DNA of 64,000 nucleotides from Ochotona curzoniae (GCF_017591425.1 NW_024466599.1:26946001-27010000), one strand, 5' to 3'. Numbered from the stretch's first letter, positions 23,491 to 36,421 are shown. Made by a program: numbers and translations. The notes: generated from the letters alone by a model not told the origin.

Positions 23491-26280
23491 CCCACTCTGC
23501 GTCTTCACTACCCTTTGTTAAGATCCGTTTCTTTAATTACAGCCATCTTTAATGGATCAGAGAGAGTATTTCCTGAGCAGCTAGTGATCTTGGGCATTTT
23601 CCATGTGCTCATAAACAGGGCTTTAATTTCAAGCTAATGGCAGGAAATTTAACCTTGAAAAGTATTAAGACAAATAGAACTCAGCAAGTTCCAGTTGCGT
23701 GTCAATGTCACTTGAGGATTTGAAAATGTTTTCTCTTCAATCATCACAATGGTTCATCCCTCCCAGCATCTTTCCCACCAAAATCACCCCAAGTCCATTT
23801 CTAACCCCTAAAATGGATCAAACTGTTATGAGGTACTTTCTATAAAGCTCACTGGAAAACAGATTAGCTGAGCCAGGAAGTCACCTTCTCAATCAATACA
23901 GTTATACCAGATCAAATGATTTTCACAAGCCAGCGCCTGCAGAGTCTTTGGATGCTGTTCATGGGGTCGTGTGTATTCCTGGCTCCACCAGCGCCCACAC
24001 TGTGAGGTGGCCTCCCCACAGCATATGTAAGCAGAAGTGCTCTTGTGAGCGCTTGCTCAGTCCATCACGGCAGGGGATGCACAGTCACCCAAAACGGGAA
24101 GGTCACAGCACCATGTGGATCTGTTCCATTAGCCTACGTGTTGACTCAACAGGTTGGCCTGCAGCAGTGACCACCCTGACATCTACAGAAAGGTCAGTTC
24201 CTGAAGACAGTTCTGCAGAGTGTTTCAGGGCAGCTGCCAGCTCTGGGACCCAACATGCCTCCATCAAAGTCTGTCCCCACCACCCAGCAGCAACTGGATT
24301 CTGCAGTGTTCTTCCCTGCTCTGGGTCATAGTTTTCCCCTCTGCAAGATACAGGGACTAATCGTAACGCTGCTCCAAGAACAGTAAATGAACAAAATGAC
24401 ATATATAGAGCATGGAGCCGAGTGCTTGGCACAGAGTCCAGTCATAGCCAATTCAGTTACTGCTATGCCCACGAGCACAGTCTGTCAGGCCACTCAGATT
24501 GCCTGCTTCCAGAGCCTCAGATATACTGTTTCTCTATGTTGCCCTATGCATTTCCCCCCCAAGTAATTCGTATCACTGCCCCCTGAGGCTTGTATGAAAC
24601 TTTCTCTTTCCTGGACCCCAAAGAGAAATAACCCACTCCCACACGCTCATAAGCACAACACCATCTATTCCTGTGGCCCACATCCTGCTCCCGTGGCCTT
24701 GACTGCTTCGTCTCCCAGACCCTGAGCTTGTGCAGTTGATAGGACCTCCACAAGTGCTGCTCCTTGCTCCTCCTGCCCCCAAAGAAGAGATTGCTGACCC
24801 TTACCCACCTGCCACTCATTTGGAAAGCTTAGTTCATTACAGCAACCCTCACGGATGCCAATTAACACACTTCATTCATTGCAGTTTGTCTCCCAGGCAT
24901 GGCTGAAGGGGACACCCAGGGTAAATGCTCTTCTCATTACCTGCCAGGCTTTGCCCTGCCTTCACAAGGAGCCAGCTCCAAGCCCCACACAAGACCCCAA
25001 GGCTCACCCATTGGCAGGATGCACCACAGATGCCGGGATGCCTGTTCCTGGCTGCCTGCAAAGATAATCCATTTTTCCCCTTAACCTGTCTCAGAAACAC
25101 TCAGTAATTTATTAAAACCTGCTCCCTACACTTGGTTCATTTGGGATGTTTAGGCTGTGATGGGAGAATCTCTGAGAGGGTCACAGAGCAGGCTTCTGAG
25201 AGAGGAGAGTTCAGAAAGGGTTGGAATGGCCCTGCGGGGGCAAAGGTCTGATAGTCATGGACCAGGAGTCTGGGACACAGGGAGCACCAGCAGAGGAAGA
25301 TGAAGGCATGGCGGGAGATGAAGGGACCTGGCAGGTGCAGCCAGCCACACACCAGTGTGGGACTCGCTGCTGCAGCTGTCATGTGAGCTGCAGTCCAGGA
25401 GGGAAGGCATGAATCTAGATGAGGCGCTTCTGCACTCAGAACTGAGAGCTCCAGAAGACGCATGCGCGGGAGGCAGCTGCCGCAGAGCGGGGACCTCATC
25501 TGCTCCCGGGTCTATGTATTCTCTGGGTCTGCATCAAGGGACCCCTTCATGAAAAGCAGAGCAAAGCTGGAATGAAGCTCTGGTCTGTGTCCTCCAGACA
25601 TGTGGAGAGAATGTCTGTGTGTGGGAGACAATGACATCAAGGCCTCTCACTCACATCCACTTGGAGCCTTTGCAAGCAAAAGCATTCAGCTGGAGGCAAG
25701 CAGGACAGACTTCATGGTGGAGGTGGCATCTGACCACAGACCAATGGGAAACAAAATTGTTCCACGTCAGCGTGGTGGGAGGATTTTTAGCAAAAGAGAA
25801 AAAGGGGAAACACGTCAGGTGAGTGGGAGCTGTGAGTGGTTCCTTTTGGGATGGCAACTAGAGTAGATAAGAAAGGAAATAATCCTGTCAGGGTAGCTTG
25901 GAGCAGGACCAACAGGCACTTGGAGGCTGCACTAAGGTTTCTCTCCTCTGAGAGGAGTGGTAAGCCACGTTGGCAAATCCCAAGTGAGGCTGCGCTTCAG
26001 AAAGGGGAGGGGGCGGCAGGTGCAGGAGGGACAGTGCTGCAGGAAGGCACAAGGGAAATGGACCACAACTGAGCCCAACACGATGCAGCACAGGCCTACC
26101 ATGCAACATACCACCATGGCCCAAGCCAAAAGGGTTTACTCCTAACTTGAAACCCTGCCTCTTGCGGTCTCAACTCAGGTCCAAAGGGCTGGAACAGACT
26201 ACCTATCCAGCTCTACTAGGGGTTTTGACAAGAAGAAAGGACAATGAATTCTAGGTGTCCTGGCTCCAGCTAGATAGTTT
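23491..26280. other. Intergenic, no gene seen
   Basis: About 2.8 kb without SINEs. A MIR-like end (GAGTGCTTGGCACAG) is at about 24419. The GC-richer part at 24850-26100 holds many short open frames on both strands, none with recognisable protein content. Confidence 0.55.
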
Positions 26281-26550
26281 GGCCTGGGACTGACATAGTG
26301 GCATAGTTGGTTAAGCTATCTCCTATAACACTGGCATTTCTTGTGGGCAATGTTTCCTGTCCTGGCTGCTCCACTTCTGATCCAGTTTCCTCCTAATGGC
26401 CTGGGAAAGCAGCAGAGGATGGTCCAAGCTGTTGTGACCATTTAGGGAATGAACCAGCAGAAGAAAGATCTTTCTGTCTCTCCTTCTTTCTGTAACTCTG
26501 CCTTTCAAATAAAGATAAGTACATCATTAAAAATAATAAACAAATAGGTA
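26281..26550 (+). mobile_element. C-repeat SINE with internal deletion
   Basis: Head GGCCTGGGACTGACATAG, then CTGATCCAGTTTCCTCCTAA. The segment between GGATGGTCCAAG and the CT-rich part is missing. Confidence 0.8.
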
Positions 26551-27389
26551 AATAAATGAGTGAAAGAACATTCATAAGAAACATTGCTTACCACAAAGTC
26601 CTACACTGTCTACATCACTCCTAATTTTACCTTTACTTCTCTGCAAAGAACAGAAATCACCCAGGATCCCAGTGGCCCAGCCCAACGTGAACAGATCACC
26701 AAGACAAAAGAATTCACAATCTAGACCTCCGCACCAGGAAGAAAACCCTGCTGATGGAGTGTTTTATGCCAATCCCTTTCTATGTCTTTTAAATGTTTGG
26801 ATGAGCATGTGATATTTGCACATTTTAAGGATTACAAAGCAGCATTTCAACGGGTAGACCATGCCACACAACTCTTCTCACCGTGACTGCTGAAACCCGA
26901 GGAGACAGAGGTTAATCATGCCATTGTCCAAACTCCTAGACCATACTCCAACCAGGGGTTTCTTAAGTTGCCTAGGGGACCTGAACTAAATTACCCCAGA
27001 GAGAAATGGGCCATTGCCAAGTTTACAGCTGGCTTCCCTATGTTTAAAGCAGAGGCTATTAGACACTAATGCTGCCCAGATTCCTCAATATTTCAGATTG
27101 CCAATGGCAGAACCAGATGTGGACCACATCGGGAGAGACCTGTATGACAGCCATTTCCCCAACTGTCCATGGTAAGTGATAATTTGCAAAGAGGAACATT
27201 GCAGCTCTGTGGAATCAAGATAATTTCCTCCAAGTAACACTGCTGAAACATCATTTGCTTCTCAAACTCTTTTGTGAGAAATCTACTGCAAAATACTGAA
27301 GAATCCAGTTATCTGTCCTTTCCTCCCAAGACCAGCTCAGGGGACTCCAGAACACCAAGACCACCTCCTGACTCTCCTGTGTGGTTGCT

Positions 27390-27835
27390 TGGGCTGGCTC
27401 TCTCTGTCTGGAACACATAGCTCTTCTACTCAGCAAAACCAAGTCCAAATGTCATCATTTCCTAGGAACCTTCCCCTCCTAGTCCCTCTGCACGTGGTTC
27501 CTTCTCCTGTGTTGGTTGGCATGATCTGTAATTGTCTTCAGACTCTTGCAGGTGATCATTGGAAACTCACACATTTTGGCTGTTGCAAAGTGAGGACGGA
27601 GCTGGGCCATGGGGGGCTGCCCTTGTTGTACCCCATCTTCACTGCACACCCTGTACCGATTCTACTCTGCTATCTCATCCACTCCTCATCTGTCACCCGG
27701 CACTCTGTGACCTGATTTTACATTATGGAACCTACAGAGCTCAGGTGTGATTCTTTGGGCTACGCCATCCTGTGTTTTTCATCTAGCACAGGTGCACTGA
27801 TCTTAGTTCCTATTACGTTATAGGTTCCTTCAAGA
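27390..27835. repeat. Possible L2-like ancient repeat
   Basis: GTCCAAATGTCATCATTTCCTA and TGGTTGGCATGATCTGTAATTG resemble old LINE-2 sequence. The match is weak and from memory. Confidence 0.35.
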
Positions 27836-28134
27836 AAAAAAAAAATGTACCTCGGAAGCAGGTAGTCTTCTGTTCTAGCCTCTGAAGCTAAGATGCTTTT
27901 GTTCTTACTTTGATTAAAAGAGTATATTGTGGAATTCTGTGTGTTACCTGCAACCTAGAATTATCATGCCATTTGCAATAGGAAGGAACACATGATCACA
28001 CTGGTTAAGTCATTAATCCAACATCGGCAGCAACCAAAGCAAGGCCAAGACTGAAACTCAGTTCCAAACCTCTCCGTGTCACTATCAGTGTGTCAGTGTA
28101 AATTACAAACATTTGTGTTTGAGTTTGACCAGTG

Positions 28135-28425
28135 ACCATCTGGGATCCTATATAGGTGCCAGTTCATGTCCTGGCTATTCCACTTCCCATCCAACTCCCT
28201 ACTTGTGGCCTGGGAAAGCAGCAGAGAATGGCCCAAAGCCTTGGGACCCTACATCTCCATGTGGGAGACCTGGAGGAAGCAACTGACTCTTGGCTTCAGG
28301 TTGGCTCAACTGTGGCAGTTTTGGCCACTTCAGGAGTGAACCAGGGGATGGAAGATCTTTCTCTCTGTCTCTCCTTCTCTCTGGATCTGCCTTTCCAATA
28401 AAAATAAATAAATCTTTAAAATTAG
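28135..28425 (+). mobile_element. C-repeat SINE, 5' truncated
   Basis: Lacks the first part of the head; continues CCTATATAGGTGCCAGTTCATG through CTGCCTTTCCAATAAAAATAA. Confidence 0.85.
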
Positions 28426-28965
28426 ATAAGTAAAAATGTGAGCCTGCAGAATTGGTACAAACTGACTTAATAAGAACTGAAGAGACCCCAATTAGATCTG
28501 AGAAAGATAGGGCAGACCTAATAGGGTAAGAATAAAAAAAAAAAATTCTGAGTATAAAAAAAAAAAACTAACTGTGTATGAAGGGAACATGATATTGGGC
28601 AACATGAAATGTGTCGGTGTTCAATGTTGGATACAGAATAAAGGAATGGTGAGCACACTGGTTTGGATTTATAGGTCCAAGGAAACCTGATCCATCTGTG
28701 GAGGCACCACAGCAATGCTGGCCCAGCCCCTTGCAATTCCTTGAGGGTAGCAACGCTGAGACAGGCACTTTTCGCCTGAAACCAAAATACAGAATCTGTG
28801 TTATGTGTTCACTGGTAAACTTCCCTGGAATACTTTCCTTAACTCTCCTTCAGTGTTTCCTGACCATATGTGCCACATGGTACTGTAATCACCTGTCTGT
28901 GTCTAACTTTGCCACTAGACTCAGCTACTAGTATCTCAGCTACTCGAGGGCCATATTACGATCTT

Positions 28966-29117
28966 TTAAGATTTTTTATTTGAAAGGCAGATTTACAGAG
29001 AGAAGAAAAGATGAAGAGAAAAATCTTCCATTCTCTGGTTCAGTTCCCAAATGGTCACAAAAGTCAGAGCTGAGCTGGTCCAAGCTGGGAACCAGGATCC
29101 TCCTTGGGGTCTTCCAA
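28966..29117 (-). mobile_element. Truncated C-repeat SINE at the edge of an L1M block
   Basis: TTTTAAGATTTTTTATTTGAAAG to GGTCTTCC only; the rest of the element is absent and L1M sequence follows. Confidence 0.75.
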
Positions 29118-29525
29118 GGCAAAATCCGAAAATGCCTAAAGAGCATATAGGAGAATATCAGAACCTTTGGGTGGTGACAGTGGTTTAAGCAAGACTCAGA
29201 AGCACTAACTGCAGAAATAAGTTAATTTGGTTATATTCAAACTAAGGATACTGTTTAACCATAGATCCCGTGAAAAGTGACCATAAAAATTCCGTCGGCT
29301 TGTGCAATCGAAAGAACCAATAAAGCCTACATCAAGAGCATTTCTTTTTAACATCTCTCCAAAGTCTAATAAGCTAATAAATGCAAAGTCCAGTAACCCA
29401 GCAGAAAAAAAAAAAAATGGGGCAAAGGGCAATTCAAAGTTCAGGAAACGTGAATGGTCTCTAAGTATATAAAATGCTCAACCTCATTAGTAATCAGAGC
29501 TACACTAATGGAGTCACCAGTGAGG

Positions 29526-29830
29526 GTCAGGCATTAGGGCAGCTGTTAGCACACCCCTTGGGAGGCGCACATCTCCTGTCAGAGTGCTTGCTGATTCTGC
29601 CTTCGATTTTAGCTTCCTGCTGCTATGTACTCTGGGACGTAACAGGCGACAGCTCAGGTACTTGAATCTGTGTCTCACACAGATTAGTTCTTGGCTCTCG
29701 GCTTCATCTGGCCCAGCCCTGGCTTGGAGGAGAGAATCAGTCAATGGAACACGTGTCTCCTCCCTCTCCTCTCTCTCTCTGTTTCTCTGACTTTCAAATA
29801 AGATGCAAATAAATAAATTATACAAGGATT
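29526..29830 (+). mobile_element. C-repeat SINE inside the L1M block
   Basis: GCATTAGGGCAGCTGTTAGC head, TGCTATGTACTCTGGGACG, tail CTTTCAAATAAGATGCAAATA. Confidence 0.8.
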
Positions 29831-29902
29831 TTGTTTTTAAAAAATACCAATGAATCCCACTTCTCACCCACTGGATCAACAAAAATTAAGAAGTCTAGGA
29901 GC

Positions 29903-30111
29903 CAGGGTTGGTGCAACAGCATAGCAAATTAATCCTCGACTTGTGGCACCAACATACCATTTAGTCACTGTTTTGAGTCCCAGATGCTCCACTTCTGATC
30001 CAGCTCCCTTTAGACGCTGCGGTAATTTCGGAAGTGACCCAGTAGATAGATTCTCTCTCTCTCTTTGTCTCTAATTCTGACATTCAAATAAAATAAATAA
30101 ATCTCTTTTAA
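29903..30111 (+). mobile_element. C-repeat SINE inside the L1M block, shortened
   Basis: CAGGGTTGGTGCAACAGCAT at the head; the middle is mostly missing and the tail is ATTCAAATAAAATAAATAAATC. Confidence 0.8.
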
Positions 30112-30123
30112 AAGAAGTCAGCA

Positions 30124-30473
30124 GGGCCCGGCGGCATGGCCTAGTGGCTAACGTCCTCACCTTGAATGTGCCAGGATGCCATATGGGCACCGGTTCTAAT
30201 CCCAGCAGCTCCACTTCCTATCCAGCTCCCTGCTTGTGGCCTGGGAAAGCAGGCGAGGACGGCCCAAAGCCTTGGGTCCCTGCACCCATGTGGGAGACCG
30301 GGAAGAAGTTCCTGGATCCTGGCTTCGGATCAGCATAGCATCAGCCGTTGCAGTCACTTGGGGATTGAATCATCGGACGGAAGATCTTCCTTTCAGTCTC
30401 TCCTCCTCTCTGTATATCTGACTTTCCAATAAATAAATAAATCTTTTAAAAAAATACAAAAAAAAAAAAAAAG
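30124..30473 (+). mobile_element. Young C-repeat SINE with 12-bp target duplication
   Basis: Head GGGCCCGGCGGCATGGCC, intact middle, tail AATAAATAAATAAATC and an A-rich end. AAGAAGTCAGCA flanks both sides (30112-30123 and 30474-30485). It landed at the join of two older SINEs. Confidence 0.95.
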
Positions 30474-30485
30474 AAGAAGTCAGCA

Positions 30486-30795
30486 CCATCATGTAGAGGC
30501 TAGTCCTACACCTGCAGCATCAGTATCCTAAATGGGAAACAGTTCAAATCCCAGATGCTCAAGTTAGAGTCTAGCTCCCTGCTAATGGCCTGCGAAAGCA
30601 AGGGAGAATGGCCCAAGACCTTGGGCCCACTGCACCCATGTGGGAGACTTGGAAGAAACTCCTTGTACCTGGCTCAGACACGCTCAGCTTTGGCCTTTGT
30701 AGCTACTTAGGGAGATGAAAGATCTCTCTCTCTCTTCTTCCCTCTCTGTAACTCTGCCTTTCAAATAAAAATAAATCTCTTCCAAAAAAATTGTT
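30486..30795 (+). mobile_element. C-repeat SINE inside the L1M block
   Basis: Continues from the duplicated GTCAGCA with CCATCATGTAGAGGCTAG and ends TTTCAAATAAAAATAAATC. Its first bases lie in the target duplication of the young copy. Confidence 0.85.
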
Positions 30796-31330
30796 TTTAT
30801 TAAAGATTTGGTGAGAGTAAGTCAACTGGAACTTTAATACACTGTGAGTAGGAGTCTGTATTGGTATAATCATTTTGAAAAAATAGAGTATTCACAAACT
30901 TTATAGCCTAACAAGTCTACGCTAGAAGAATTCTTGCACATGTACACAAGATTTATGTAATTCCATAAATGTGTATGACCTCTAAGGAAATCCTCCCACA
31001 AGGTTAACACTCAGGAATATTCACAGAAAACTTAAAATCACAGCTAGAAAAAAATCAAATGCTCAAAGTGTCCAGAAGAAAAAATAAATAGCACATATAG
31101 CCACTCACACAATAAAATGCTGATAGATAGTCAAGCATGATGGACTGCGTACAACACATATGGGTCTTAAAAACAAAATATTGAGTGGGGGAATAAAGCA
31201 AGTTTAAGGAAAAGACTGCACAAAGTAAAATATTTTGATAAAGTAAGCAAAATTAAGTAACACAATATTTGATGTGTGTATGCATACTAAATTATTTTTT
31301 CAGCATGGAGGTTTTTGTAGAAATAAAATT

Positions 31331-33061
31331 CAAAGGATTGCGTTCTTTCATCCCTTAGTTAATCATAAGAAAATGCTAGTCTCTTAGACCTGACCCATGC
31401 CTAGCAATATGTGAGCCCTCGAAATGGTCTATTTCATGTTATGGAATTCTCATTGGAGTGGTCACAACATATTTTCCAACGTGGTAACAACAACAACAAC
31501 AACAACAAAATTTCCTGGCAGCAAGACAGAGAAACTTGCAGCCACCACCGAGTGTGCATCTTAGAACAAGCCCATGTAGGCACACAGAGAGCCAATCCCC
31601 ACCGCAGCCAGGGTGCTTTTTCCAGCTGGTCCCAGCAGGCCGGCTCGCGTGACTGACTTGCTTAGCTGAAGGTGTCAAACACGGGGATAGCAGCCAAGCC
31701 CCTTCAAGGCGCCCGCATTGCCTCCGAGGCAAGGCGTGGCCAGACTCTGTGGTTTGCCTGCGGAATGAGCAAGGACAACTCTCCTTTCCATTCCATCTGC
31801 GTGACAGGCTGCCAGAGCGAGCACCGTTCCCAGCAAGTTCCCAGTAAGGCAGTGGTTTTCAGATCACTTTAGTGGCAGCTTCCCCTCTTCCCAGCCCCTA
31901 ATGCCAGTGTTTACAGACGTCCTTGGCTTGTGTGGGTCTGCCCCACTCTCAGGAGTCTTGATTCTTCTGCAGCTCCCCGCCTGGGCGACTGCAACAAAGG
32001 CTGGGAGGTACAGCGGGAATGGGACCCCAGGAACGCAGTCGGGCCCAAGGGTCTCGGTGCGCCCTGATTTGTCCCACCTGTGATGAACAGTAGCCAAAAA
32101 ATCTCTGATTTCTCAAAGCTTTCTTGAATGAGGTGAGCTGATAAAGCATTTTGGGGCGTCCCAACAGGATCATGCTATAACCTCTCCTTTTCACTCAGCT
32201 CTTCTTTCCTCATTCCCTTCATCACACACCACGCGTTTCTCCTTTTATTTAGAGGGCCGAAGGCTCTCCCGCTGGCTCTCACCAAGACGGTACTGCCTCT
32301 TTCCTGAAGACACTGTGCTTCCCTCCCATAAAGAAGAGTTAACATCCAGCGGTGTGCATTATTCAGTTACAGTTTGTGAAGATTCTCCGCAGGTGTCTGC
32401 AGAGAGAGGACTGTTCCCACCATAGTGATGCCAAAAGTCAGGGTGGCCACCCTGGCGGGTCACTGACCCGTGGTCCAGACTGCCTTTCTGAATAATATTG
32501 AGGGGGACTGTGGGCCAATGAGAGGAACTGCTTCCATCCCAGCCTGGGCTTCCTTCTGCAGACTTGCCAATCACCTTCCTGACTTCCAGAACCTCTAAGG
32601 GGCCATGGAGGAGCATGTGCTCACCAGCGCTGAAGTCAGTTCTACCTGTGTAAGGCCTCATCTAAGGCCTGTGTACCTTTGTATTTATTGGCATTTTAAT
32701 TCCCAAAAGAGTTGAGTTCCACTTCCCTTGGTGCTTTTTCGTGTCATGGATGGATCCTGATGGAGGTTTTTTGTTGTTGTTTTTGTTTGCTTGTTTGTTT
32801 CACCATGAAGACTAGGTTTCCCTAGACACTTTATCCAGACACTTGTAGAACACCAGCTTGTAAGGGATCATGGATGCCAAGAGAAGCATCATGGTCCACA
32901 GCTGAGTCCCACTCTCATCCTTGGTTGGCACCCAGCTTTTAAAGGAATACAAACTAGCCACCTCCTGCTCAACTGTTTTCATCTATTTCACTCGGCTACA
33001 GAAGAATTCCTTGGTGCTTTACCAAGAAAACAGACTTGCTAGACTTTATGTCTCAAAAGTA
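31331..33061. other. Intergenic, no gene seen
   Basis: Unique-looking and moderately GC-rich near 31600-32700, with an (AAC)n run at 31486-31508 and a (GTTT)n-like run near 32770-32800. No exon is supported. Confidence 0.55.
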
Positions 33062-34855
33062 GAAGGTGTCAGAATCAAGATGGCAGAACAGGGTAAGGAC
33101 ACATTTAAACAGATGGAGAAATATTAGCCAGTGTGAAGCAGAGATGGCTCATTCCAGGAAATAAGAGAGGACAGAACAATAGCAGAGGGGTACGCAGAGA
33201 CTAACAGACACAACAAACCGGTGAAAACAACGGTATGGTGTTGCAGTAACTGATATCACAGTGGCATTCAGTGAACAGTGATCTGAACTCCACCGGCAGC
33301 CAGAATTCCACCAGCAGCCAGGTGGGAAGAGACTTGCTCTGGGAGCCCAGGAGGTGGACCCAGACAAAGAACTGCCCGTCCTGCTGGTCTGTTTGATTTC
33401 ACCGGGAGCAGAGACAGAGTGGCAGGTCCCAGGTGGAAAGTATGGGAACGTGGTGGATTTCACAGCCCAGTCCACCTCCTAGAGCCATAATGGGCGCCAT
33501 TTTATTTGAGGAGGCAAGGGCTATGGGGCAGGACTGCACATGAACTGACCTGGGTGTAAACTCATTTCTGGCTCAGTGAACTGCAACAACGTGGCATCCT
33601 ACAGGTTCCACCCAAGACAGGTACTGGTAGCCCTCAGACCTGACGGCCAGTAGATCAAGAACTCTAGTAGTGGCACATCAGGTACCATTTCTTACAGTGT
33701 GGGAAAGAATTTAAGACTGCAGGGGACAACAGTGAGCTGCACACATACTAAGCTTGGAGAACTCCCTGAGCTCAGTGCATTGCACTCATCCCACAGGAAA
33801 ATAATACTGACTACAGCATTCTATGGGTCAAAATAGATCGGTGTGGCCCTCACACCTAATGGCCAAAAAGTCCCTGCAAGATCAGCACCACCAACAACCT
33901 AGCTATATAGGACACCTATATTAGGTGTCTCCCTAATCCTGGGACCTACTCCAACTGGAAGTGGGAGAAAGGTTGCACAGACATGGTGCAGCCTCAGCAC
34001 AGTGTCACAGGAGGTGGAGAGTGGTGAGCCAGGAGCTAGGGCTACAGAAACCATAGTGGAAGCCTAACATAAGAACCCAACTCTGGAACTCTCTGGAGAA
34101 AGTAGCACAAGTGACTACAAACAAAGAGCCACGTATCAACTTCAGTAAGTAAAACTGAACTGTAGTTCTGTGGGTGACACAGCTTAGACACCTGCCCCAA
34201 GGAGAAGAAACTGAAAACCAGAAGTACAATGATCAAGAGCAAAAGAAGAGACAGAAGCACAATGAATATTACTGAAGACTCCCATGCAAAGGAACAAAAC
34301 CCTTTGCCAACCTCAGATTTAACTGAGGAAGACATCGAGAAAATGGGGGATACAGAATTCAAAACACTTGCTATAAAACTTCTTATTAGGCCCGGCGCAA
34401 TAGCATAGTGGTTAAAGTCCTCACCTTGAACACACCAGTATCCCATATGGGCACCAGCTCTAATGCTGGCAGTCCTGCTTCCTATCCGGCTCCCTGCCCG
34501 TGGTCTGGGAAGGTGGTCAAGGACAGCCCAAGGTCTTGGGACCCTGCACCCACATGGCAGACCTGAAAGAGCTCCTGACTTTGGATTGGCTCAGCTCCAG
34601 CCATTGTGGCCACTTGGGGAGCGAACCATCAAAAAGAAGATCTCTCCTCCCCTCTGTATATCTGCCTTTCCAATAAAAATAAGTAAAATCTTCAAAAAAA
34701 AAAAAAACTTCTTATCAACAACCAGAAGCACATAAACCAGACATTCAAAGAATTCAAGGATTATATCACACTGGAAATGAACCAAATGAAAGCTGGCATA
34801 TAAGAAATGAATAATACAGTGGAACAAATTAAAAGTACTGTGGAGAGTCTCCCAA
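33062..34855 (+). mobile_element. Lagomorph-type L1: 5' UTR and start of ORF1, 3' part missing
   Basis: Starts near CAGAATCAAGATGGCAG, the common opening of L1 elements, followed by about 1.15 kb of 5' UTR. An ORF1-like frame begins at ATG 34262 (MNITEDSHAKEQ) with an acidic, coiled-coil-like N-terminal part. The frame resumes after the SINE at 34389-34703, reaches a TAA at about 34800, continues as NNTVEQIKSTVESL and is lost near 34855. ORF2 and the 3' end are absent here. Confidence 0.8.
34389..34703 (+). mobile_element. Young C-repeat SINE inserted in L1 ORF1
   Basis: Head GGCCCGGCGCAATAGCATAG, tail CTTTCCAATAAAAATAAG and an A run. The 12-bp AAAACTTCTTAT occurs before (34375-34386) and after (34704-34715) the element, the target duplication of an L1-driven insertion. 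Confidence 0.95.
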
Positions 34856-35455
34856 GTCACCCACTGCTTCCTGTGCCTCTCACTCTTCAGAGGAAATGGG
34901 GCAGAGCAGAGGGGAGTAAAGGATGTTCGCCATGTTTGACTGTTGGAAGGAGAATGAGGCCAAACTCAGTTCACAGGGGAGTCAGTTTGGCGTATAAGTG
35001 GGATCTGAAAATTTCTGGGGTCTTCAAAATAGCCCCACTTAGTATAGACTTGAAAGACAGTGGTGGGGAAATTTTGCCGGTGGGTGGAGATTTGAGTGGC
35101 AGTACTGGTCGTCGTTTTGTGTGGAAAGAGAAGTGGCTCAAGGTGAAAATGCGAGAAATGACTTGACTGGCAGGTCAGGGATCTAGAAGGACCATGACTA
35201 GAAGATAAAAGACAAGGATGTATGGAAAGACATGGAAGGATCAATGGCAGTGGGCTCCAGGCGAGGAGATCTTTGTGCCACAGAGTGTCTGTCACAGATG
35301 AGATACCAAAAATCAAGTGTTAGGTGGCCCCCATCATTAGCCACCCAGTGGTGGCTCTAGAGGTTCATGAATGAATGAAGTAACATACTGTTTTAATTTG
35401 GGGTTCTGTGTTTGTTGGGAGTGATAGGTGCTTATACTTTTTCTCTGTGTCTTCT
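34856..35455. other. Intergenic, no gene seen
   Basis: Unique-looking sequence; frames at 34807-35166 and 34966-35316 overlap on opposite strands and neither has recognisable protein content. Confidence 0.5.
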
Positions 35456-35778
35456 TCTATTTGTTTATTTATATTGGAAAGGTAGGTTTTATAGAGAAAG
35501 GAGAGACACAGAGAAAGATCTTCCATTCGCCAGTTCACTCCCCCAAGTGGCTCCAACAGCCAGAGCTGAACTAATCTGAGGCCAGGAGCCAGGAGCTTCC
35601 TCTGGGTCTCCCATGTGGGTACAGGATCCCAAAGCTTTGGGCCATCCTCTACTGCTTTCCCAGGCCATAAGCAGGGAGGTATGTGGGAAGCAGAGCAGCT
35701 GGGACATGAACAGGCACCCATACTGGATCCAAGTGGTTTCAAGATGAGGAGTTAGCCACTAGGCCATCACACCAGGCC
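35456..35778 (-). mobile_element. C-repeat SINE
   Basis: TATATTGGAAAGGTAGGTTTT, CAGGATCCCAAAGCTTTGGG and GCCACTAGGCCATCACACCAG; near full length. Confidence 0.9.
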
Positions 35779-35839
35779 CTTTCTGTGTCTTCTAATATAA
35801 TTGAACTAGATAGATACTCTATCCCTTTGAACTTGACCC

Positions 35840-36003
35840 GAGTATCAGGATCCCAAGTACCTGGGCCATTATCTGCTGCCTTCCCAGGTGCTTTGGAGGG
35901 AGCTGGATCAGAAGCAGAGTAGCTTGGACTTGAACAAGGGCTCCAAAGCAGGATATTATCATTGTAAACTATGACTTAGCCACTACTCCATAGCATTGGC
36001 CAC
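35840..36003 (-). mobile_element. Truncated C-repeat SINE
   Basis: Only the head half: CAGGATCCCAAGTACCTGGGCC to CTCCATAGCATTGGCC. Confidence 0.7.
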
Positions 36004-36111
36004 GGACATTAATGCAATGACTCAATAGATGAAAGAACTCTGTCTCTTTTGTGTGTCTCTGCTTTTCAAATTAAAAGCAAAAAAAAAAAAAAGCAACCTT
36101 ACAGAAGTGGA

Positions 36112-36421
36112 AGGGAGACAGTGTTGTAGCACAATGGGTTAAAGCCACCACTTGCAACCCCAGCATCCCACATAAGAGTTCCAGTTCGAATCCCAGCTGC
36201 CCATTTCCAATCCAGTTTCCTGCTAATGTGCCTGGGGAGGCAGCAAATGTCCCAAATATTTGGGCCCCTGCCACTCACATGGGAGACTAGGATGGAGTTT
36301 CCAGCTCTTGGTTTCAGTCTGGCCCAAACCCAGCTATTATAGTCATTTGAGGGATGAAGCAGTAAATAGAAGCTATCTCTCCCTCTTTCTCTCTCTCTCT
36401 CACTCTCTCTCTCACTCTCCC

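Larger units (their letters stand above)
29118..31330 (+). mobile_element. Ancient L1 (L1M type) interrupted by a SINE cluster
   Basis: L1 ORF2-type sequence in order: ATAGGAGAATATCAGAACCT, AATGGGGCAAAGGGCAATTC, AAATGCTCAACCTCATTAG, then after the SINE cluster CTGTGAGTAGGAGTCTG and GATAGATAGTCAAGCATGATGG. The parts 29118-29525, 29831-29900 and 30800-31330 belong to this L1; the rest is inserted SINEs. Confidence 0.8.
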
